A stretch of DNA of 35,094 bases from a virus, in the IMG/VR virus record IMGVR_UViG_3300044799_000394, positions 1 to 35,094 of that record, one strand, 5' to 3'. A program made the position numbers and the translations under genes. Positions 7,664 through 13,079 of this stretch are shown here, in pieces (position 1 is the stretch's first letter; every line of letters starts with the position of its first letter). The notes below the pieces were generated by a model. That model was not told the origin of the DNA. It saw only the letters and a list, made by a program, of their open reading frames with translations, and searched no databases.

Positions 7664-8088
7664 TGGCCAAGGGTGGCGGCAAGCCGGCGGCCTTCCTGGA
7701 GGACTTCGAGGCGGCCTGGAAGCTCTACCCGCGCCACTACGCCCGGCTGGAGGCCCTGGAGAAGTACGGGTCGCGCCGGCGCGAGGGCGTCCCGGCCGAG
7801 GAGCTGCTGCGGGCCGTCGTGAACTACGCCGACCACGTGCGCCGCAATGGCATCGTCCAGGCCTTCGTCATGCACGGAGGCACCTTCTTCGGCAAGAAGC
7901 GGCGCTGGGAGGACTACCTCAACCCGGCGCCCATCGAAGAGCCGCCCGATCAGGCCAAGGCGAAGCGGTGCCACTTCAAGCTCGGCGGCTGCCGCGAGAC
8001 CTGGGCCGCGCTCAAGCACGACCCGACCTGCAGATGGTGCTACCGGTACCTGAAGAAGCTGGTGCCGCCGGAGGAAAAGGCGGTCTAG
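7663..8088 (+). CDS. Replication-protein-like domain with C-terminal zinc-finger-like tail
   Basis: 141 aa. Residues about 11-90 match a domain common at the C-terminus of phage and plasmid replication proteins, with the hallmark 'F-x3-W-x-x-YP' (FEAAWKLYPRHYARLEALEKY), a helix around AVVNYADHVR and an end motif GGTFFGKKRRWEDYLN. It is unusual in following with a four-Cys segment (RCHF...GGCRE ... TCRWCYRY) and a basic tail. A role in DNA transactions is inferred; no initiator or helicase domain is present. Confidence 0.6.
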   Translation: MAKGGGKPAAFLEDFEAAWKLYPRHYARLEALEKYGSRRREGVPAEELLRAVVNYADHVRRNGIVQAFVMHGGTFFGKKRRWEDYLNPAPIEEPPDQAKAKRCHFKLGGCRETWAALKHDPTCRWCYRYLKKLVPPEEKAV

Positions 8089-8115
8089 TGGGGACAAGGG
8101 AGGGGGACATCGGCA

Positions 8116-8313
8116 TTGAAGCCAGGCAACCCGGCCATTTTTCAGTCATGGCCCATTCCACTCAGATGCGTGGAGTGCGGAAAGCATTTTATCGATATTG
8201 ACGGGACCGACGGGTCAAACGGACACTACAGCAAGCGCTGCCCGCGGTGCAAAAAGATGAACAAATGCGATGTTAAAGTTCTTGACTCCCATATAGAGCT
8301 TCGCTACAGGTAG
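8116..8313 (+). CDS. com: Com-like zinc-ribbon translational regulator
   Basis: 65 aa from TTG 8116 behind a GGGAGGGGG stretch (about 8099-8107). The core LRCVECGKHF ... KRCPRCKKMNK matches the Mu Com family, where two Cys pairs bind zinc and Com binds mom mRNA to activate its translation. Base composition is distinctly more AT-rich than in neighbours (for example aaagcattttatcgatattg), suggesting separate acquisition. No mom-like gene lies next to it in this window, so either the target is outside the window or the protein has another RNA target. The Com assignment rests on the CxxC/CPRC pattern and small size. Confidence 0.65.
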   Translation: MKPGNPAIFQSWPIPLRCVECGKHFIDIDGTDGSNGHYSKRCPRCKKMNKCDVKVLDSHIELRYR

Positions 8314-8357
8314 AGACGTCAGCGCACCTTTGCGTGCCCTGCCGCAGCGCCCCTAAG

Positions 8358-8397
8358 CGGGCCAGACGGTTTATCCGTTTGGCCCGTTTTCTTTTTT
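8358..8397 (+). terminator. Strong intrinsic terminator ending the early array
   Basis: A 12-bp stem (8358-8369 with 8375-8386; one G-U pair, otherwise perfect), a 5-nt loop TTTAT, and a tract TTTTCTTTTTT (8387-8397). It lies 45 bp after the Com-like stop and before the lysis region, so it should separate early transcription from the downstream operon. Confidence 0.92.
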
Positions 8398-8427
8398 GGA
8401 GCCCCAGCCGGTGCTACCCCGCCGGCC

Positions 8428-8466
8428 GCGAGGGCGGGAACCCCTGGCCGAGTATCCCGCCCTCGC
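8428..8466. promoter_or_regulatory. Perfect 12-bp inverted repeat upstream of the lysis/late operon
   Basis: 8428-8439 (gcgagggcggga) is the exact reverse complement of 8455-8466, separated by 15 nt. There is no T-tract, so it is not an ordinary terminator. It ends about 21 nt before ATG 8488. It may be an operator for a middle/late activator (the Mor/C role in Mu) or a 5' UTR hairpin. I cannot identify -10/-35 boxes with confidence. Confidence 0.55.
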
Positions 8467-8487
8467 CCCACCCCTCAGGAGGAGTGG

Positions 8488-8670
8488 ATGAGCGAACGCA
8501 GAGCCAAGGCCCTCAGGCGAGCGATCTACGGCGATGCCGTGCGCCTGCCGCGCACCTACGGCGGGGAGTTGCACCGGGTCCCGGCCGGCGCCGAGAACGT
8601 CGTCAACCGCCTCACGCTCCACTGCACGGGGCCTCGGGCCGACTACCAGCGGGCCAAGAAGGCATTTTGA
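8488..8670 (+). CDS. Small basic phage protein, 60 aa
   Basis: ATG 8488 has a strong AGGAGGAG site (8478-8485). The protein begins SERRAKALRRAIYGD and ends ADYQRAKKAF, with a short middle containing RTYG. The RxLRRxIYGD opening and the YxxAK ending look like those of small uncharacterised phage proteins, but no function is known to me. It is the first gene after the terminator and inverted repeat, so it marks the start of the next transcription unit. Confidence 0.65.
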   Translation: MSERRAKALRRAIYGDAVRLPRTYGGELHRVPAGAENVVNRLTLHCTGPRADYQRAKKAF

Positions 8671-8804
8671 CCAGCAACCACCCAACTTCGCCGGCTCCCG
8701 AGGAGGCCTGGGCGGCTGGTTTACTTCCTTTCCCAGTCGTCAAGCGAACTCCGCGGCGGGACCCCGGGCTAGCCGCCGCAGCCGGCAACAAGAGGCAACC
8801 ATGA
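8667..8804 (+). CDS. Possible 45-aa ORF between two lysis-region genes
   Basis: TTG 8667 overlaps the preceding stop (TTGA) and its TGA overlaps ATG 8801 of the selenoprotein (ATGA), fitting the phage's overlap habit. The peptide (SNHPTSPAPEEAWAAGLLPF...) is Pro/Ala-rich with no motif, and GC at codon position 3 is weaker than in neighbours. It fills an otherwise unexplained 130-bp gap and may serve mainly to couple translation. Confidence 0.4.
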   Translation: MTSNHPTSPAPEEAWAAGLLPFPVVKRTPRRDPGLAAAAGNKRQP

Positions 8805-9058
8805 AGCTCCTGATCTTCACCCGCCCCGGCTGAGCAGGCTGCGAAGCCGCGCCGGATACGGTGCGGGCGGCATGGGAGGCGGGCCTCAGCGTCCGCAAGA
8901 TCGACATCAGCCAGGCCGAGGGCCGGACGATTGCGGCGCAGCTGCGGATCTTCAGGGTCCCGGCCGCCGTGCTCGTCGACGACGCCGGGCACCCGATGCG
9001 CTCCTGGGGCGGCCTGCCGACCATCGAGGATCTACGTGAAGCCGCCGGCGGCGCATGA
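8801..9058 (+). CDS. Probable selenocysteine-containing thioredoxin-fold protein (UGA 8831-8833 read as Sec)
   Basis: 85 residues if TGA 8831-8833 (codon 11) is read through. The protein opens KLLIFTRPG-U-AG-C, the strand-then-active-site layout of thioredoxin/glutaredoxin proteins with Sec11 in place of the first Cys of CxxC (Cys14 is the second). It continues with helix 1, strand VRKIDIS, helix AAQLRIF, the cis-proline motif RVPA (Pro54), strand AAVLVDD, and a last helix TIEDLREAA. ATG 8801 has AAGAGG five bases upstream and overlaps the preceding stop. GC-rich third positions continue in the same frame on both sides of the TGA, and a SECIS-like hairpin follows. Without readthrough only a 10-residue peptide results. 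Likely a dithiol/selenothiol reductase; its substrate is unknown. Confidence 0.82.
8847..8866 (+). promoter_or_regulatory. Candidate bacterial SECIS element
   Basis: Within the coding sequence, 8847-8854 (ccgcgccg) pairs with 8859-8866 (cggtgcgg) in an 8-bp stem with one G-U pair, capped by loop GATA (8855-8858). The loop begins 21 nt after the UGA and its first base is G. This fits published bacterial SECIS rules as I recall them: apical loop roughly 16-37 nt after the UGA, short loop, and a G among its first two bases. SelB would bind it to deliver Sec-tRNA. Confidence 0.75.
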
Positions 9059-9227
9059 CGACTGCCTCGGCTGCCGCTTCCGGGGCGCGAACGTGGGCGA
9101 AAGGATGCTCTGCACGCTCTGGGGCGGAGCGAAACGCCCCGAGACGGCTTGCCCTGACCCGGCCCACCGCGACGCGATGAGCCGGGCCCGAGAGCTGACG
9201 GAGGGAAAAATTGGCAACCCTGTCTGA
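9036..9227 (+). CDS. Small Cys-rich protein after the selenoprotein
   Basis: 63 aa from GTG 9036, which has GAGGA five bases upstream and lies inside the last codons of the selenoprotein (23-bp overlap). Four cysteines in CLGC ... LCTLW ... ACPDPAH suggest a metal site or redox-active thiols. It has no membrane segment. The next gene (TTG 9211) starts inside its end. The tight overlap with the selenoprotein hints at joint function, for example as its redox substrate, but that is only a hypothesis. Confidence 0.55.
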   Translation: MKPPAAHDDCLGCRFRGANVGERMLCTLWGGAKRPETACPDPAHRDAMSRARELTEGKIGNPV

Positions 9228-9555
9228 CAAGCAGTGCCAGTTCGCCGGGATGGTCGGGCGGCTGCTCGTCTACGCCGCGAGCCTGGCCATCCGGGCCAAG
9301 GTCACGACCTGGTTCCGCTCCCTGGCGGAGCAGCAGGCCCTCCTCGCCCGCAAGGCCACCCGGACCCTCAAGAGCAAGCACATCGACGGCCTGGCCGTGG
9401 ACCTGGCCATCATCGACCGCGACGGCAAGTACCTGGCCGACAGCCCGCTCTACCAGCAGCTCGGCGAGTACTGGGAGTCCATCGGCGGGACGTGGGGCGG
9501 GCGCTGGGCCAGCCTTCACGACCGCGATCATTTCGAGTTCAAGGAGGCCGCATAA
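9211..9555 (+). CDS. Endolysin: M15-family peptidoglycan endopeptidase
   Basis: 114 aa from TTG 9211, with GGAGGG upstream. It shows the zinc peptidase pattern of phage M15 (D-Ala-D-Ala carboxypeptidase / L-Ala-D-Glu endopeptidase-like) endolysins: SKHIDGLAVDL supplies H57 and D64, and DRDHFEF supplies H107. RSLAEQQALLARK near the N-terminus is the usual 'R..aeQ..l...G.t' helix. There is no signal peptide, so it needs the nearby holin to reach the wall. The reaction is cleavage of peptide cross-links in peptidoglycan during lysis. Confidence 0.88.
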   Translation: MATLSDKQCQFAGMVGRLLVYAASLAIRAKVTTWFRSLAEQQALLARKATRTLKSKHIDGLAVDLAIIDRDGKYLADSPLYQQLGEYWESIGGTWGGRWASLHDRDHFEFKEAA

Positions 9556-9558
9556 GCC

Positions 9559-9849
9559 ATGCCTGACGAGCCCGTTTCCACCGAACTTCAGCCTGTTCTC
9601 GCTGCGATCGAGCCGGCCACCGCGCCCGAGCCGGACAAGGTGAGCCCCTGGGTCGACAACCTGCGCGCCGTCGTGCGCCCTGGGGCCGCCCTGGTGGGCA
9701 TCCTGGCCCTCAACGCCCTGCCGATCATCGGCCTGGCCGTCGGCAAGCTCGACTTCGCTGGCGCGCTCGCGGCCGCGGCCGGCGTCAACGGCCCGATCGT
9801 CGGCTACTACTTCGGCGCCCGCACCGCCTCGAAGGGAGGCGCCTCATGA
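9559..9849 (+). CDS. Holin-like membrane protein
   Basis: 96 aa. After a hydrophilic Pro/Glu-rich N-terminus (residues 1-32), residues about 40-60 (PGAALVGILALNALPIIGLA) and 65-90 (GALAAAAGVNGPIVGYYFG) form two membrane spans, ending in a short ARTASKGG tail. The 'G.yfG.R.a.k' ending after the last span is common in phage holin-type proteins. It follows the endolysin and precedes a lipoprotein gene, a typical lysis cassette. It would form lesions in the inner membrane to free the endolysin. Confidence 0.72.
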   Translation: MPDEPVSTELQPVLAAIEPATAPEPDKVSPWVDNLRAVVRPGAALVGILALNALPIIGLAVGKLDFAGALAAAAGVNGPIVGYYFGARTASKGGAS

Positions 9850-10205
9850 GATCTCGAACGCTTACCCTGCTCTTCGTCCTCGTCCTGAGCCTCAACCTCG
9901 GCTGCGCCACGCTGGGCGGTGCGCCCGGCCAGCCCGCGGCCACCACCGCTGACCAGATCAGCGCCCAGGATGCCCTGCGCACCGCCGACCGAGAGATCAA
10001 GCTGGCGGCCGTCGACGTCAAGTCGGCCTGCGACAGCGGCCTGCTCCTGCCGGCCAAGTGCGAGCTGGCGAAGGCGGCCATCGTGAGCGCGGCTCGGGCC
10101 TTTAACGAGTTGCTCCAGAACCAGGCGGCCGGGGTCCCGGTGACGACAGCCGCCTGTCTGGCGGTGATCAGCGCCATGAAAGACCGGATCGCGGAGGTGA
10201 AGTGA
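9846..10205 (+). CDS. Phage lipoprotein, possible outer spanin-like component
   Basis: 119 aa. The N-terminus is a lipoprotein signal: basic start (MRSRT), hydrophobic LTLLFVLVLSL, then lipobox LNLGC with Cys20 as the lipidation site. The mature part is mostly helical, with two further cysteines (about 59 and 69) and a third near 103. It overlaps the holin-like gene by ATGA. In lysis cassettes a lipoprotein here can be the outer-membrane spanin, but it is longer than usual o-spanins and lacks their Pro-rich body, so that role is tentative. Confidence 0.72.
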   Translation: MRSRTLTLLFVLVLSLNLGCATLGGAPGQPAATTADQISAQDALRTADREIKLAAVDVKSACDSGLLLPAKCELAKAAIVSAARAFNELLQNQAAGVPVTTAACLAVISAMKDRIAEVK

Positions 10206-10372
10206 TGGGCGAGGTGCAACTGGCCATGCTGGCCCTGACGCTCCTGGACAGGCTGATCGACACCTCGGTCACCCTGGCCCGCAAGGACCCGACCTGGCAG
10301 CCCAAGCCGCTGCCGACCAACTTTGACGACCTCGTCAAGGCCGGGCAGGACCTCAAGGCGGCCGGGAGCTAA
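10205..10372 (+). CDS. Small hypothetical protein, 55 aa
   Basis: ATG 10205 shares a base with the preceding stop (TGATG). The N-terminal half is an amphipathic to hydrophobic helix (VQLAMLALTLLDRLIDTSVTLA), possibly membrane-associated, followed by a polar tail with TWQPKPLP. It lies in the lysis cassette. No family recognised. Confidence 0.5.
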   Translation: MGEVQLAMLALTLLDRLIDTSVTLARKDPTWQPKPLPTNFDDLVKAGQDLKAAGS

Positions 10373-10375
10373 AAG

Positions 10376-10822
10376 GTGCCCGGGCCCCTGGAGGAGACGG
10401 TGAACGTCGCCGCCGAGATTGCCAAGCTGCGCGGTGAGCTGAACACGGCTCGTGAGGCCTTCGCCTGCCGGGTGGATGTGGCGGTGGCAAAAATCGACGG
10501 GCGATTAGGGGAGGGGCAGCAGGTCATGCTGCGCCTCAGTGCCAACATGACGCGCCTTGAGACCATGCTCGGAGAATCAATACTCCAGTCCCAGGAGGCG
10601 GTTTCCGCGGCCACGGCTGCCATCGGCCAGTGCCGGGAGGACGAGCAACAGCGGTGCCAGGACTGCAAGACGGAGCTGGTCGCCGAGGTGGGGGCGGTCA
10701 AGGGCCAACAGACGCGCATCAAATACCACCAAGCCTTCGTGGCCGGCGCCGGGGCGACCGTCGTCGCCATCATCGAGGTCTTCCTGCGGTTGCCGGACTT
10801 TGTCCATTGGGTGAGGGGCTGA
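10376..10822 (+). CDS. Coiled-coil protein with C-terminal membrane anchor
   Basis: 148 aa from GTG 10376; GTG 10400 (in frame, GGAGG five bases upstream) is an equally good start giving 140 aa. Most of the protein is long charged helix (EIAKLRGELNTAREAF ... ANMTRLETMLGESILQS) with a Cys cluster CREDEQQRCQDC, then a single hydrophobic helix near the end (AFVAGAGATVVAIIEVFL) and a short tail. The tail-anchored coiled-coil layout and location fit a lysis accessory protein, but no family is recognised. Confidence 0.6.
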   Translation: MPGPLEETVNVAAEIAKLRGELNTAREAFACRVDVAVAKIDGRLGEGQQVMLRLSANMTRLETMLGESILQSQEAVSAATAAIGQCREDEQQRCQDCKTELVAEVGAVKGQQTRIKYHQAFVAGAGATVVAIIEVFLRLPDFVHWVRG

Positions 10823-10823
10823 G

Positions 10824-11039
10824 ATGCGCCGGGGCAGGATCAGCGAGCTGCGCGAGGAGCTGGCCGCAGCCGAGGCGATGATCAGCGCCCTCTCCGAGAC
10901 CATCGGGGGCGCAACGTCGGTGCTCCTCGGCTTCGACCGCCTCGACAGCGGGATGATCCGCGCCGCGGCCGAGCAGATGGCGGCGGCGGTGGACAGGCGC
11001 CGGGCCCTCCTGGCCGAGATCAAGCGGATCGAGGGCTGA
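10824..11039 (+). CDS. Small helical protein, 71 aa
   Basis: ATG 10824 directly follows the upstream stop. The product is almost entirely helical and charged (ISELREELAAAEAMISALSE ... RRRALLAEIKRIEG), consistent with a small coiled-coil protein. It sits between the lysis genes and the terminase. In Mu-like phages this interval holds small proteins of unknown role, and nothing more can be said. Confidence 0.5.
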   Translation: MRRGRISELREELAAAEAMISALSETIGGATSVLLGFDRLDSGMIRAAAEQMAAAVDRRRALLAEIKRIEG

Positions 11040-11042
11040 GGC

Positions 11043-11531
11043 GTGGCCGGGGCCAAGGAGCGCGCTTACTTCGACCAGGCCGAGCGCCTCTACCGCGAAG
11101 GCAAGACGCTGGAGCAGGTCAGCCAGGCCCTCCTGGGGCAGGTCAGCGAGCGCACCTTGTCAGACTGGTCGGCCAAGGGAGAGTGGCCCCGCAGGCGTGC
11201 CGAGTTCGTGGCGTCGAAGCAAGACCCGCTGACCCTTCTGCGGCGTCTCCAGGCCAAGCTGCTGGCCTTCCTGGAGGCCCAGGAGGCAGCCGACCCGACC
11301 ACGCTGGACATCGGTCGCCTGACGGCCGTGGCTGACAGCCTGGCCAAGTTCGACGCTCAGATCAAGCGCATCGAGAGCCAGAAGTACGACCGCCGGGCCG
11401 TGGGCCTCGAGGGCCTGAGGGGACTCGTTGACTGGCTCAAGGCAGCCAGCCCCATCAAGGACGACCAGGTTGCCCTGGCCGAGCAGGAGCGGCTGCTGAG
11501 CGGCTACCTGCAGTACCTGGAGCGCAACTAA
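11043..11531 (+). CDS. gp27-like small terminase subunit
   Basis: 162 aa from GTG 11043. The first 60 residues hold the HTH typical of small terminase subunits of Mu-like phages: AYFDQAERLYREGKTLEQVS, then a recognition helix with SERTLSDWSAKGEWPRRR. The rest is a long helical oligomerisation region. It recognises phage DNA and hands it to the large subunit, directly downstream, for headful packaging. The next GTG follows its stop without a gap. Confidence 0.82.
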   Translation: MAGAKERAYFDQAERLYREGKTLEQVSQALLGQVSERTLSDWSAKGEWPRRRAEFVASKQDPLTLLRRLQAKLLAFLEAQEAADPTTLDIGRLTAVADSLAKFDAQIKRIESQKYDRRAVGLEGLRGLVDWLKAASPIKDDQVALAEQERLLSGYLQYLERN

Positions 11532-13079
11532 GTGGCAGGCATAAACCTCCAGAAAAAGCTCGGCAGCAAGGAGTTCCAGCGCAAGGCTGACGAGATACTG
11601 AACGCCCTGCGGACCGAGGTGCGCCCGTTCGAGGACGCCTCGGAGACCGCCCGCAAGGCCCGCGTCGAGCGCTCCCTGGCCGACAAGTTCTACTTCTTCA
11701 ACACGTACCTGCCGCACTATTTCTCGCTTCCCGAGGCCAAGTTCCACCACGAGCTGATCGAGGAGCTGGACGTCCGCAACCTGGACGACGACGCGTCCCT
11801 GGTGCCCTTCGCCTGCGCCGCTCCCCGAGGCTTTGCCAAGTCGACGGTCACCAGCTTCGGCTACGTCATCCACCAGCTCTGCCACGGCCGGCGGCATTTC
11901 ATCATCATCGGCTCCGACACGGAAGACCTGGCCTCGGATATCACCTGTTACATCTACCTCGAGCTGCTCTTCAACGAGCGCATCCGGGCCGACTTCGGAG
12001 AGCAGGTGCTGCCCGGCTGGGCCGTCAACGACTTCGTGACCTTGAAGGACGTGCGCCTCCTCGCCCGTGGCCGGGGCCAACGCATGCGCGGTTTGAAACA
12101 CAAGCAATGGAGGCCCGATCTCGTCATTCTCGACGACATGGAGAACGACGAAAATGTCAAGAATCCCAAGCAGGTCAAGAAGTTGCTCTCCTGGATCAAG
12201 GCCGCTGTCTACTCGGCCATCCAGCCTACCGGCAACCTGTTTCTGATTGGCACCCTCCTCGCCCCTAAGAGCGCCTTGGCGATCATCGTCCACCAGAAGG
12301 AGGAGCCCTTCGACCACTGGCGGGTCAAGCGCTACCAGGGCCTGCAGGCCGACGGCACCAGCCTCTGGCCGTCCAGCTGGCCGGTGGCCCGCCTCCTCAA
12401 GCACAAGGAGATGATCGGGGCCAAGGCCTTCGCGCAGGAAATCCAGAACGCGCCCTTCGACGACGAGGGCATGTTCCAGGAGGCGTGGGTCCGCTACGTC
12501 GAGAACGAGGACGAGCTCAAGGGCAACGCGCTGCGAGTCCTGACCGGGGCCGACCCCTCGGCCACCAGCGGAGCCTCGTCCGACTACAAGGCCGTCATCA
12601 CCGGCGGTTACGACGTCGAGACGGGCACGCTTTATTGCCTCTCAGCCTACATCCGGCACGAGTCGCCGAAGGAATTTGTCTCGCGCATCTACGACGTCCA
12701 CAAGGCCCACCATCCGCTCCTCATCGGCGTCGAAGAGAACATGCTCAAAGAGTGGCTGTGGGAGCCCGTGGCCCTCGAGGCCAAAAAAAGAGGTTACTGG
12801 CCGCCGTTCAAGGCCGTCCACCACCTGCAGAACAAGGAAGGCCGGCTGATGAAGGTCTCGGCCATGATGGAGCACGGCAAGATCGTCTTCATCCGCAACC
12901 AGACCGACCAGGGCACGCTCGTCGAGCAGCTGCTTGCCTTCCCCAACGGCACCGTCAACGACGACGGCCCGGACGCCCTGGAGATCGTCGTCAGCCTCAT
13001 CGAGCAGGTCGCCGGCGCCGCGCCCGAGTACCGCACCGTCGAAAAGCGCCGCTTCGCCGGCCAAGTGGGGGCCTACTGA
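11532..13079 (+). CDS. gp28-like large terminase (packaging ATPase/nuclease)
   Basis: 515 aa from GTG 11532. The ATPase domain has a Walker A-type APRGFAKST (residues 97-105), a FIIIGSDTEDLA segment, and Walker B DLVILDD (D201/D202) followed by ME. The nuclease domain begins after about residue 330 with LTGADPSA (D341), then GVEEN, and near the C-terminus DDGPDALE, giving the acidic metal-binding set of an RNase H-like nuclease. It cuts host-flanked phage DNA and pumps it into the prohead. The portal ATG overlaps its stop (TGATG). Confidence 0.93.
   Translation: MAGINLQKKLGSKEFQRKADEILNALRTEVRPFEDASETARKARVERSLADKFYFFNTYLPHYFSLPEAKFHHELIEELDVRNLDDDASLVPFACAAPRGFAKSTVTSFGYVIHQLCHGRRHFIIIGSDTEDLASDITCYIYLELLFNERIRADFGEQVLPGWAVNDFVTLKDVRLLARGRGQRMRGLKHKQWRPDLVILDDMENDENVKNPKQVKKLLSWIKAAVYSAIQPTGNLFLIGTLLAPKSALAIIVHQKEEPFDHWRVKRYQGLQADGTSLWPSSWPVARLLKHKEMIGAKAFAQEIQNAPFDDEGMFQEAWVRYVENEDELKGNALRVLTGADPSATSGASSDYKAVITGGYDVETGTLYCLSAYIRHESPKEFVSRIYDVHKAHHPLLIGVEENMLKEWLWEPVALEAKKRGYWPPFKAVHHLQNKEGRLMKVSAMMEHGKIVFIRNQTDQGTLVEQLLAFPNGTVNDDGPDALEIVVSLIEQVAGAAPEYRTVEKRRFAGQVGAY

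Noticed and set aside
8088-8201. A 37-aa ORF from GTG 8088 overlapping the stop of the replication-like gene
   Set aside because: It runs through the Com-like gene in another frame and has no motif. The Com-like frame is better supported.
8831-8833. TGA as Trp or another reassigned codon
   Set aside because: Many genes here end at TGA in ATGA or GTGA overlaps, so the code is standard. Only this TGA sits at an active-site Cys position with a hairpin behind it. A single-base sequencing error remains possible but does not explain the hairpin.
8861-9058. A separate 65-aa ORF beginning at GTG 8861, with the upstream 10-codon ORF treated as unrelated
   Set aside because: GTG 8861 lies in the hairpin stem and has no ribosome site at a suitable distance. 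The protein would lack the first strand and the active site. Reading through TGA 8831 gives a complete thioredoxin-like domain.
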